Shown: piece by piece, positions 1 through 9,260 of the stretch | Numbering within the stretch: position 1 is the first letter of the stretch | Layout: each line of letters starts with the position of its first letter | Assembly (NCBI GenBank): GCA_947579665.1 | Contig: OX388351.1 | Span: 55,684,939-55,748,938, forward strand | Origin: Sympetrum striolatum | Lineage: Eukaryota; Arthropoda; Insecta; Odonata; Libellulidae | Direction of reading: 5' to 3' | Length of the DNA stretch: 64,000 nt | Position numbers and translations under genes: made by a program | Notes under the pieces: generated by a model | What the model was told of the DNA's origin: nothing | What the model saw: only the letters and a program-made list of their open reading frames with translations | Database searches by the model: none

Positions 1-123
1 AATTGTAGGAAGATAAAGATCACTATCTATGAATGAACGAAGGCTTGCATTTAATTTGGAAATTACAATAAAAAAAAACTACACGGAATCAGGCGTAACT
101 TTGTGGTAATAATAAATTCAAAC

Positions 124-313
124 AAAATCCATATTGAGGAATCTTTTACTAAACCACAGAAAAAGTGCAGAAACGACCATGGTTTCGCAGCATGGCTGCA
201 ACATCAGGCAAAAAGATAGGAAAAAATGCCTCATGATGCAACCATGCTGCGAAACCAAGGTCGTTTCTGCAATTTTACTGTGGTTTAGTAAAAGATTCCT
301 TGATATGGATTTT
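124..313. repeat. Long near-perfect inverted repeat (fold-back element)
   Basis: Two arms of about 86 nt (from AAAATCCATAT at 124 and to ATATGGATTTT ending at 313) are reverse complements with only a handful of mismatches, separated by an A-rich spacer of roughly 17 nt. A 65-codon open frame runs through both arms and is best explained as a by-product of the palindrome. The layout fits a fold-back MITE or a hairpin-RNA locus. No second copy and no clear target-site duplication were seen in the window. Confidence 0.85.
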
Positions 314-689
314 GATAATAAAAAAGAGTAAAAGTATTGAAAACAAACGTTCAGTGAACTTAAAATAAAAAGGTGGAAGAGGAAAAACTATTTAAAGAGA
401 GTACCTCAGTGATAACAATAATAACATTACGTTATAGAATGAATGAATAGTGTACTAAAGAAAGGGTACCTTACTATATATCCAGACTAGTAGGTTTCAT
501 TCTCCTCTACTACCTCTTGGTAGCTAATATCAGAGGGGATGCTGTATCAATGGGACGGATGCATATATCAGATACGCAAATGAAAATTTTAAAAATTTAT
601 AAACACAAGCGACTTTATGTTCATTACTTCAGAGTAACCCTTTTGGGAATAATAATAGTTGCTGTTTTCGCACGTAAATATGAGCGGAT
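314..689. other. AT-rich DNA, nothing recognised
   Basis: Short open frames here overlap on both strands and show no domain, splice pair or repeat structure that I can support. Confidence 0.5.
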
Positions 690-771
690 AGTTGTAGTGT
701 GGTATGCGGAACAGTTTCTTGTTGGTTAGATTGCCTTCCCGGGAAGTGGGAGATCTGGGTTCGACTCTCAG
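690..771 (+). repeat. tRNA-like SINE head (degenerate)
   Basis: The stretch ends in a T-arm-like unit: CTGGG, loop TTCGACT, CTCAG, giving five pairs with one G-T. A D-loop-like TTGGTTAGA lies about 40 nt upstream, and GGTTCGACT matches the pol III B-box with one or two changes. The anticodon stem does not fold cleanly, so this is not called as a functional tRNA gene. A tRNA-derived SINE head is the simplest reading. Confidence 0.35.
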
Positions 772-775
772 TCTT

Positions 776-1170
776 TTCTTTATTTTTCGCTTCATTTTAT
801 TAACTCCTATGGTTTTATTCACATATTATCTCAGCACACCCATAAATCTCTTTGTTTATGTAAAACTGGTTACTACTGGTGTGGTGGTATAACCCTACTA
901 ATGTGGTAGCTTCACTTACTTTCCTGGCTAAATTCGCTTTTCAGCTGTCATATTCGCTGTCTGAACGTCGAGGCAATTTCGTTGGACTCACTCTTTTTAC
1001 GGCCTCTGGGTAGAATAACCACGATGTGAGGAGCAAGAGGCTAATAACAGATAGTCGTGGCTTTTGTATTACGCAACAATTTAACTCGAAAAAGTAACTA
1101 ACAAATTACTAACACAACTCATATCACCTCACGACAAAGAACGAAAAAGCGGGCTCTAACTAGGGGCTTA
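776..1170. other. Non-coding, possible SINE/LTR body, unassigned
   Basis: Moderate GC for the window, with no long open frame. It lies between the tRNA-like head and a TATA/Inr-like pair. It could be the body of a SINE or part of an LTR, but no repeat ends were found. Confidence 0.3.
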
Positions 1171-1175
1171 CAGTC

Positions 1176-1215
1176 TATATAAACACTCTTGGCCTGAGTT
1201 ACTTTCATGTCAGTT
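1176..1215 (+). promoter_or_regulatory. Possible core promoter (TATATAAA + TCAGTT Inr)
   Basis: TATATAAA at 1176-1183 is followed by TCAGTT at 1210-1215, which matches the arthropod initiator consensus TCAKTY. The spacing from TATA to the initiator A is 36 nt, longer than the usual 30-31, so the pairing may be chance. No coding exon is evident downstream. It could be an LTR promoter. Confidence 0.2.
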
Positions 1216-1785
1216 GTATCTATCATAAACATCTTCAATCATTCATTAAATTAAATCTTCAAAGTAACTTAATTTTCGGTTTGCTTATGAGTAAGATACT
1301 CGTGCTAAAAGAAATTGGTACAAATCATTTAAAGTTAACTTTCTACTTAAAAAGACTTATATCTATTGAAAGAAAAATAATTTTGCAAGAATTTAATAAG
1401 CACAAATGGAGGATAAGCAAAAGGTGCATTAAAAGCTACAGGATAATTTAACATTGTCCGAAAATCTATAAATTAAATGTGAGGAATTGATCAACCATTT
1501 CATTTGACGAGTAAAAGTATGATTTTGAATTTTGCGATATCATTTAAAATATCCTTACAGAAAATTAGTTATTCCTGCCAACTAATGCACACTTTAAATC
1601 GCTCAGAGGGATTGTAAATATTTTAAGTTGCAACAATAAAGAATGTAAGCTTTATTAGATTATGAGCAATTGAATTTCGAACATTTCACAAAAACGATAG
1701 CTTTCAATAGTAAAGGACAGTGTTTGGTACAAATGTAATTGTCCACAATTCAATAATCAGGGGAGTCCATAAGGTATTTGTGGAT
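1216..1785. other. AT-rich DNA, nothing recognised
   Basis: No open frame, repeat or structural signal stands out. Confidence 0.5.
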
Positions 1786-2106
1786 TTACAGAAACTTGCA
1801 GGAATAATAATTGTAAAGCAGGTCCATAATGAATGACGGAGGAACATTGCGGATTTTAGGCTGTGGAATTAGGCTCCGGAATTGGGCACCCAAGGGAATG
1901 TTGATATTACGGAGTTGTGCATAGAATGCTTTGTTGAGAAGAGGATGAAAGATACGGTGTTCGTGGAAGTTCTGGGGACGAAAGGGCACGGCACCTGGTT
2001 GCGGGTTGAGGGTAGAGGTGTAACTATGAATGTGAACGCAGTGTGGTGGTGAAATGAACTCCCCACATTCACAGATGGAATTTAACCTGCTGAATGCGAG
2101 CTCAGA
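1786..2106 (-). pseudogene. LINE C-terminal remnant (CCHC-like knuckle)
   Basis: On the minus strand an open frame runs stop to stop for 106 codons, ending in TAA at 1786-1788. It has no convincing ATG start. Near its start it reads LNSICECGEFISPPHCVHIH, that is C-x-C-x7-H-x4-H. This resembles the CCHC-type knuckle (C-x(1,2)-C-x7-H-x4-C) at the C-terminus of I/jockey/R1-type LINE polyproteins, with the last Cys replaced by His. Codons end more often in C than the surroundings, and the block is GC-richer than its flanks, consistent with an inserted coding remnant. A second overlapping minus frame (1869-2072) contains VPRTSTNTVSF, which is faintly LINE-like, so a frameshift between frames is possible. 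The upstream reverse transcriptase domain is absent, implying truncation. Family assignment is by motif only. Confidence 0.4.
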
Positions 2107-2799
2107 TCAATGGGAACACATCTATTGGGGAGAGTTATATAAAAGCGCAATTCAATGCTGCATATCATATATCATATTACAATGATGTATCTGCACAGTC
2201 TAAAGCTTGGTTACTAAAGAATTTTATACAGTAGTCTAAAAACGATCTAAGTTCTCGCAATTCTGAATCGCAAATGATGTTTACGACCTAAATAAGAAAC
2301 TTCGATATTTTACTCTTCTTTTGGTGCTTGACTATTCCGGAAAATTTTTCGTAAAAACTATTCCTTTTAATTTAAATTTATAATGAAATGAAACCTGTTA
2401 CTAAAAACTATAATTTTACATATATTTATAGTGGAAACGTTTTAACTTGCCAGGAGTTAAACCAACGAACCCTAGATAAATAAAAGAAAGCATTCAGTAA
2501 TCAGAGGAAAGGCAATAAATCGTGTTTAAAGATTGAACAAAATCTACTTCTCTAGTTAAAGATGAAAATGGTTTTGTTCCGACAAATATGCAATAATTAT
2601 ATACGCATATAGATAGAGGATATAAATGATGTAAATATTCCATTCATAAAGATAAAAGGGCAAGAACCTTCAAATATAGTTTAAATTGGATATTTTTTTA
2701 GGAAAATGTACACAAAGGCGTCAAATCTCGATCTGAAGAGAAGTCGTTAGTAACCGAATTATTATGCATACAATTTTGTATATGAAATGATAGAGCAAA
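2107..2799. other. AT-rich DNA, nothing recognised
   Basis: Contains TATATAAAA at 2136-2144 with TCATAT 31 nt downstream, but no transcript unit follows and the match is weak. Otherwise no feature. Confidence 0.45.
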
Positions 2800-3130
2800 T
2801 TATGGATTGGGAAAAGGAAAAACAGGATTGTGAAGGAAGCAAAGGGCTTCTTTAAAAGAGCTTGTTGTATGGTTTGGAGGATCTCTGGAGTGAAAGGAAT
2901 GGCCAGAGGGAGGAGAGGGGAAAAGGGAAGGGGAGGCATTGAAAAATTGATGAATCCGAAGGAAAAGGTGAGTGTGTGGTATTCCGCGAGAGGTCGCCTG
3001 TCGGATGGCATAAGGAAAGGGGGCGAAAAGAGTAATGGGAGAAAGCGGTTTCCCTCGTGTTTATACGGTGGGAAAGCGTTTTAAAGAGGAAAAGACTGCG
3101 ATGGACTGAGAAAAAGGAGTGTCGGAGAAA
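2800..3130 (+). other. Purine-rich block with strong 5' splice-site match
   Basis: The plus strand is strongly purine-biased for over 300 nt. An open frame from ATG at 2830 (84 codons, Lys/Arg/Gly-rich) contains a near-consensus donor AAAAG|GTGAGT at 2967/2968. An exon ending there would encode about 46 residues with no recognisable domain. Composition alone can generate both the open frame and the donor, so a coding role is unproven. Confidence 0.2.
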
Positions 3131-3204
3131 TTCCCTTTTGTAAAAATACGTCTCCTCATCCATTCCAGATCCCCAGCTTTCATCCGATCCATGACAGGTG
3201 ATAC

Positions 3205-3789
3205 TTAACCCTCGAGTACTCGCGTCTGGGTCGAATCGACCCATGTGAATTTTAAATTCCATAACTTTTTATTAGTGCTATTTTACATCTTCTTTCTCAT
3301 ATTAGCTGAGTTTAAGAATGTTCTGAACCAGCCATAAATTTTCGCCAGGTCGGAAACGGAAGTTTTATTATTAAAACAAATTTTTCTTAGCGGTAGTGCC
3401 AGGATGAAATACCTTTAAGAAACATATTGCATTTTTGACCTTATTTCCGCCTTAATTTGTAGAGATATCATAAAAATTTTATATAATTAATAAACATAAT
3501 TAGTATATTAAATGTTATATGATTTTTAAACAGTTTACTTCCTATATGCAATATTCCAAATTCATCAGCCATATACTCGGCGCCAGGATAATCGAATTTT
3601 TACTGAATATTAAATTTATTTGAAAATATTTATTTGACTTTATTTTAATTAATATGACATCATCACTAATGAATTAAAAATGTATTCACTACGTTTTGAG
3701 ACAATTTACCCCATTGGAAGATGTCGGGTCGATTCCACCCAACGCAAGTACTGACGTGACGATTTGGGACGCGAGTACTCGAGGGTTAA
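3205..3789. mobile_element. Non-autonomous piggyBac-like MITE (577 bp) with TTAA TSD
   Basis: TTAA at 3205-3208 and 3786-3789 flank an element whose ends are perfect inverted repeats: CCCTCGAGTACTCGCGTC at the left (from 3209) and its complement at the right (to 3785). Ends starting CCC and a TTAA target duplication are hallmarks of the piggyBac superfamily. Subterminal sequences also mirror each other around GGGTCGA (a GGGTCGAATCGACCC palindrome on the left, GGGTCGATTCCACCC on the right). The interior is AT-rich and encodes no transposase, so mobility would have needed a transposase supplied in trans. The terminal repeats are intact, suggesting relatively recent insertion. Confidence 0.9.
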
Positions 3790-3889
3790 GAGCTAAAATC
3801 ATATCCTTTGTATTATATTTAATGAGGTTTAGTTATTTTTATTATATTAATTTTAGGGGTATATTAATACTATTGTTATACTGGTGCTA

Positions 3890-3990
3890 GTCATATATTT
3901 TTGTAATGGCCAAGTTATGGAATTTTGGATAAGACACATTACACCATCAATTGGTAAATGTGCGTCGTTGTAAAATTAATAAATAAATGA
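3890..3990 (+). repeat. Possible retroposon 3' end with short TAAA tail
   Basis: Sequence ending in TTGTAAAATTAATAAATAAATGA resembles the tail of a short retroposed copy. It begins about 100 nt beyond the MITE right end. Only the tail-like signal supports this. Confidence 0.25.
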
Positions 3991-4179
3991 GTTAATTTTC
4001 AAAAAGATTACGCACTTATTTTACCAGTAACCAGTGGAATTTGTGGGCATAAAATACCAAATCATGGTACTGATATGATATTCGAATGAGCTCTTCCTAG
4101 CATCAGTATTTATTCTTTCATTAAAGACAACTATGATTCCACTAAGTTTTAATTTTGTACGATATTATTTTGTTAGGCT

Positions 4180-4275
4180 ATTGGCTCAAACACCTGAAAC
4201 TGCGCTGAGGTCAATTTTTTCACAATTGGAACCCCACTAAGAATCAAACCTTGTGCCTAGTTTCCCACTGGGATA
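4180..4275 (-). repeat. tRNA-like SINE trace (minus strand)
   Basis: Read on the minus strand, CAAGG-TTTGATT-CTTAG forms a T-arm with four of five pairs, and GTTTGATTC matches the B-box in 8 of 9 positions. The remainder does not fold into a full cloverleaf. Degenerate SINE is the most likely reading. Confidence 0.28.
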
Positions 4276-4641
4276 CTCAGGAGCCTTCGTTGATCTTGGA
4301 AATGAGATAAAAGAGGTAGCCGAAAATATTAAAGTATGATTTATTGTCACCTCTCTTTTGAAAATGCTCCTAGTTTCCTTATTTAAAAAGTGTGCCTTTC
4401 ATAGAACTTTTACATATGGGTTTTGGTAATGTAAATAGTCACGATTTACTTTTACTACTACGAGTCAGGTTTTTGATACCAGTATTTGCTACCGAGAACA
4501 TCATCAAATTATGAGTCAAAATCTGGTTATTTCATGGAATGCTTCTAATTTTGTTCTATAAACTCATAATTCCTAAAATACTGACGAATTATTTACCCAG
4601 TTCAATGATTCATGATGAAATTTCAGATATGAAGGCGTTTT

Positions 4642-4674
4642 TACTTTCTCTATATACGAAGTATAGAGAAAGTA
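4642..4674. repeat. Perfect hairpin related to the 19.4-kb element end
   Basis: TACTTTCTCTATA (4642-4654) and TATAGAGAAAGTA (4662-4674) are perfect 13-nt inverted arms around TACGAAG. The same hairpin, with one mismatch, marks the left end of the composite element at 19395. The similarity here stops soon after TATTGTTT, so this is a fragment or solo end. Confidence 0.75.
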
Positions 4675-6020
4675 TTGTTTGATATAGCGTTACATATTTG
4701 GTTTCGCAATGGGGCCAGTAATTTTAGATAAATTAAAAAAATTAATATAAACAAAAAAAAATTCAGGGATATGAAAGTTGCGGATACGTAAAATTAACAT
4801 TTCTTAGATTATAATTGGAGCTGAATCCTCAGCATAGAGATAGTAAAATTTAGCCTTTGAAAAAGAAAATTAAAGCAGAAACTATCAGCTTTAATAGACG
4901 TAGTTCACTTTTACTTAAACGGAGCCCATATTTCACAGGAAGTCGTTGATTATTTTCTCTCTCGACATTACTTCGTGAAAACCTGTTTTCGATAAATTAG
5001 GCGCAATCTCTCATGGTCCTGGAAGCTAGGAAAATCAATAGCGAATGAATCATCGAACCAGTGCGATGAATAGATCGATCAAGAGTACGCTTTCCTAGGA
5101 GTAGCTTTAATACATTCCGAATATCGAAATCCAATTTCCAATATCGGAGGAGTGTTATACTCCGACAGTAGATTATACATGAGTGAAGTAAAACTACATT
5201 GAAGGTTCTGAATTGATGCGCCCACTTGGAAGCCTGACAAATTAGAGCATATTTGTTGAAGATGTAAGCAATTTCCGATATTTATCTTAAAAGTCAAAGG
5301 AGTCAACAAGTACTTGGCTACAGCAAACGGGCAGAGAAGGTTTGCTATAGAAGATAGCAATAACCGAAAGTCTTACATTCTAATTTCATGCTTCAGAAAA
5401 AACTATTCACAAAAATAGATGGGGAAAATGTCTGTTGAATGTGTAATAAATCCTCAAAGGTAGGTTTTTCTCCAAAGCTGAACGGTTTTCTGTCGCTATA
5501 TTTAGCTATTGGTTGTTAAAATGGTCCTAGAAAACATTTTCTTATCACGACCGATCCTATGTACTTTTTGTTTCTGAAAATTTACGTAAATGAGTACTAA
5601 ACCATTTGCTGAATCGATAAACCTCAGTATTCCCTGCTCAATGGTAAATATTTGTTACTAGTCAACTTATCCCGTTTTTTAAATAACAATAAAGCTTTTG
5701 CTCCTCTCTTCCCTCAGTCTTTTACTTTGAATTCTACCCTGAACTTTTACATACTAATATTCAGAAATTTAACACTGTCATAGAAATTAAATTTCGACAG
5801 TATATAAAAAATAGGTAAATTTATCAAAAGATAATGCATATGGTTTAAAATAGCCACAAAAATAAAATTTAGAATTCTTTTATGAGAACTATGATATTCA
5901 ATTATACGCCGCAACGCAATATTTTAACACAAATAGGCTTCAGATTTAATTTTTATATCACAGGAGTTCTATGAGAAAAATAAGCGAATTTGTCAAACGA
6001 TTACTGAATTGAACATTACT
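4675..6020. other. AT-rich DNA, no confirmed feature
   Basis: A 93-codon minus-strand open frame (5079-5360) has no recognisable domain and no retroelement hallmark. Nothing else stands out. Confidence 0.45.
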
Positions 6021-6024
6021 TTTC

Positions 6025-6254
6025 TTAACCCTTCAAGGTTGGAATTTTTTTTGTAATTGTTTTAAATTTCCTACGTATTTCGGTTTGTGATTGTCTGGAA
6101 ACAATACCCATAAAATATTATGCCAAACATATTTATAAAACCAGCCAAACAAATGCAAAGTTGCAACGTTGTCATCGAGCTCTCCTATTCTGTGATACAA
6201 AATGAAATTATAGTAGATGTCGGATGATACCATACGTAGTCCGTCGAGGGTTAA
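6025..6254. mobile_element. Short piggyBac-like MITE (222 bp) with TTAA TSD
   Basis: TTAA at 6025-6028 and 6251-6254 bracket an element beginning CCCTTCAAGG and ending CCGTCGAGGG. The outer ten bases of the two ends match at 7 positions, including the diagnostic CCCT. The inverted repeats are more diverged than those of the 3.2-kb element, so this is a different or older family. A 66-codon minus-strand frame inside it shows no transposase motif. Confidence 0.65.
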
Positions 6255-6392
6255 TTAAGATTGTGACACCAATATTCACCAGGCAAGATAGAAAGATTAT
6301 GCTTTTTTGGTCTTAAAGATTCTGGTATAGTTCCCAATTAAACAGCCGCATCAATCCATGTAGACAACGAAAATAATCAAAACGCGTTATAA

Positions 6393-6722
6393 CCAGAGTT
6401 GTCGCTCTTAGTAGAGTTTGAATTTCTGTGTAAATACCAGGGAGAGGTCGCGGCGGTGTTGCGTGAATGGACGTCACTCGATGACGAGGGTCGTGCGGCG
6501 TATCCTCAGGTCTTCTCACCCTCCTCATTGGAATTCGTGTATCCGAAGGGGAAGGGAACGGGTCAGGTGTAAGAATGTCGTCGGGAACTTTTCGAAAAGT
6601 TCATTCGTTCAGAATTTATAGACGAAGTAAGTGAAATATTAGTGCCAGTAAGGAGCGAACGCGATCTCCAAGGGGCATCGACGAAGCGTTATAGGGAATT
6701 AATTGCAAGGACGGATAATTAA
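6393..6722 (+). pseudogene. Decayed open frame, 108 codons with one stop, unassigned
   Basis: One plus frame is open from 6393 to 6569 (59 codons), has a single TAA at 6570-6572, and is open again from 6573 to 6719 (49 codons) before TAA at 6720-6722. The GC content is high for this window and the codons read as real protein, for example FLCKYQGEVAAVLREW before the stop and RRELFEKFIRSEFIDEVSEI after it. There is no ATG start, so it would be an internal exon or a truncated element. A LINE-type 3' hairpin begins about 45 nt downstream, which suggests the C-terminal part of a dead LINE, but I see no reverse transcriptase motif. A host exon with donor CAG|GTGTAAG at 6566 is the alternative. Confidence 0.3.
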
Positions 6723-6765
6723 TTTTTGGTCGTAATAGTGAGGAATGAATAATGGTGGTGTATTA

Positions 6766-6801
6766 CACACCCTACCATACGCCCCTGGAGGTTGGGAGGG
6801 T
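6766..6801 (+). repeat. LINE-like 3' hairpin motif
   Basis: CACCCTACCATACGCC followed by GGTTGGGAGGGT matches the layout of the 3' end of the LINE at 54.5 kb (CCCCTGCCATACGCC, then GGTGGCTTGCAGGGT). CCATACGCC is identical in both. The arms CCCT and AGGG can pair. Similar short hairpins near the 3' end are common in CR1/L2-type LINEs. Confidence 0.45.
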
Positions 6802-7600
6802 ATCGCCTGGTGGGTGTGCGAGTGTTGTATTGGATTGGCCGTGAGGAGGCACTTCAAAGGAAAGTGTTAAGGTTAAGAGTATGATAGAAGGATGGATAAC
6901 TTCAAATTAACGCTTGTGCATCGGGGTGCCACTAATCAATCGTATGAATTAAATATCAGTGTAGACGGCATAAAGAAGGAATAGCGTGGAAAATTCCTTA
7001 CTAACCGATGAATTCTGTCTCCACATATTACTATCAACACAATTTTAGAGGATAGCATTTTCAGCGTATGCTTATGCCGCCATTTCATGCTCGAATGTAC
7101 AGGAATTTTCCAATTCTTAATTCACTGCTGGTGAATACTTTTTTATCCCCTCATAAACATTTTATGTAGCTCGGATATCTTACAGTAATGGAAACAAAAC
7201 AGCAAAGCGGAGAAAGAGGGCCTTTTTGAAGGGATTAGCATTTATCATTCCAAACTTATTGATATTCAGAGGGCGTCAAGCTCTTTATAATACTCACACG
7301 TATCACGCACGCAGCTGTGGAAGATGGTTTTAAAAGGGAAAATAACATTCTCATACGTAAGCGGGGCAGAGGAAGGCGAGCATGGAAAAATTGAGAACCG
7401 CTCGAAATAAAATAAATATCAATAGAAAAAGTCCCATTTCGCTGGATTTAGAATAAAACTCACGTATTGGCTGGGTAAAGTACTGTCCTTCTTCTTCTTA
7501 TTTATTTTCCAGTCTTGAATCCATAGTGCTCTCTCACGCACGGTCCGTATATCCACGACGAAAGCTCCATTTTGCCACAATTTTTTTGTACTATGAGCTG
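6802..7600. other. No feature recognised
   Basis: Mixed-composition DNA with short frames only. A 67-codon minus frame (7419-7622) has no identifiable similarity. Confidence 0.45.
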
Positions 7601-7609
7601 CGGAAGGAG

Positions 7610-7725
7610 AGGGCAATGACATTCCATTCCCAGAAGGGCCTGGCTAGATGCGATCGTGGGATTTGAAACACGTGCTCTCTTGGAATGACCTATAGAGTCT
7701 ATCTATAAGTAAGATTCCATTTATT
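7610..7725 (-). repeat. tRNA-like SINE trace (minus strand)
   Basis: On the minus strand the order is GACTCTATAGGTCATTCC, GAGAGCACGTG, TTTCAAAT, CCCACGATCGC. GTTTCAAATCCC is close to a pol III B-box, and the T-stem pairs at four of five positions. A GC-richer segment including GCCAGGCCCTTCTGGGAATGG follows, as expected for a SINE body. No terminal duplication was seen. Confidence 0.35.
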
Positions 7726-9059
7726 ACGAAGAATTATATGTCGCAGGTATTTTGTTTCTACACCTAGCGTTTGGGTCTATGGCATATGCGAATGTGGTTG
7801 AATGCACTGTCGTTAGATGCTCCCGATTAAACAATCAACTTTTCTTAAACAAAACAGAATCTTGTTAGTTGGCCAGAAAAGAGTTATCAGGCAGATGTGG
7901 TTTGGTTGTTGTGCTCTCAGGGTTGAGTCTTTAACATCATATAGGATGAGCAACGAGATTGCTTCATTTCTTTTGCCTTGCTTACTGAAGGAATACAATC
8001 TCTTTCAAAGTTAGCATTAATTATTTTGCCACAATTTCTATTACATTTCATTTGATTTTATTAACGAAGTAGTTTATTGTACATTGTAATGTAATATGAT
8101 AAAGTAAATCGGGCATTTTGTGACGTCTTAGCCCAAAATCGTAAATCTTTGTAACTTTTTTATCAAAAACTTGTCAATGTTTGGCTCATCTCTGTTGTGC
8201 TGAAATAATTCCCCGTCTCTACTCACGCAATTACCCGTCTTTATTTTATTTTCAATGAATGCGCACTTATTAAAAGTAAAGGATTCCCTAATAATTTCGA
8301 AGGCTATTTTAACGTCATATGAATAAAATTGTTTTAGTGAAATAAGAAAATAAAAAAATACGGCCTTCATTTCTTGAAAATGAAGGGCGAGAATCGTTTT
8401 GCGAGATATATTTTTTATGAAGATGAAACCATTCTTTCTTTAAAACTTAACCTTATGAATTATATTTAAATTTTGACTGTACATTCTAATTACAATTTTG
8501 ATAAAGTAATCAAAAAACAGTTCAAATACAACAGCTTACGTCATGTTCCGCTAAATTAACGCTCGAATTAACTTTGAAAGGAAAGAATTGCTCAACTAGC
8601 CGATTCTCTTTTTTTATAATGGAGAAACATGCTAATTAAATGTCAACCGAAAACGGCAAGCCATGTACAGTTACAAAGATAAAACCTTTTCTGAAGCCAC
8701 TCATTCCATAGGCATAAACTTTCCGAAATTATGAAAATCCTGCTTTCACCTGCATCAGAGCTAATTGCAAACGTGCCCTTTCCTTGAGCGTTCTTTGTCC
8801 AATACATTACCTTCATTAAAAAAATGAACTTTATTCCTGCAACGGCTTCCGTTTCAATGCGAAAAAATAAAAAAGTTATATACAAAATGTAGGGTTTAAT
8901 CAAGAGTGAGAACAAGTATTCATTGCGAGATTTTTGCGTAGTTTACAGGGTCAACTCCCCTTTCCCCTTTCCCTTTACTAACGCTACAGGATTCAACCCT
9001 TTCGGTATATTTCTCCTTCTTTCACGATTCTTATTCTGGTCTGCTTCAATTCAACTTCA
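7726..9059. other. AT-rich DNA, no feature recognised
   Basis: Short frames on both strands (7813-8014, 8128-8370, 8643-8915) are unsupported by motif, composition or splice context. Confidence 0.45.
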
Positions 9060-9260
9060 AAGGAAGTGACAGAGTGGACCACAAATGCTGAAGAATGGAG
9101 AAAGAGAATAAAAAAGCGAAGAGACGCAACGTGGTGTAGCTCCATTGCATAAAGAAAGAAGAATGCATATTTAAACCCCTTGGTAAAAGGGGAGAAAAAC
9201 GGAGGGAAGAATGAAATGGGGAAAGAGAAGCAGAGAGATGGTGGATGATAAAAGGCCCTA
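9060..9260 (+). other. Purine-rich strand-skewed block
   Basis: About 200 nt dominated by A and G on the plus strand (runs such as GGAGAAAGAGAATAAAAAAG and GGGGAAAGAGAAGCAGAGAG). It resembles other blocks at 2.8, 18.3, 43.4, 47.7 and 48.6 kb. No protein or repeat unit recognised. Confidence 0.5.

Noticed and set aside
134..331. 65-codon frame across the 124-313 palindrome
   Set aside because: The frame exists because both arms are complementary; there is no domain or independent coding evidence.
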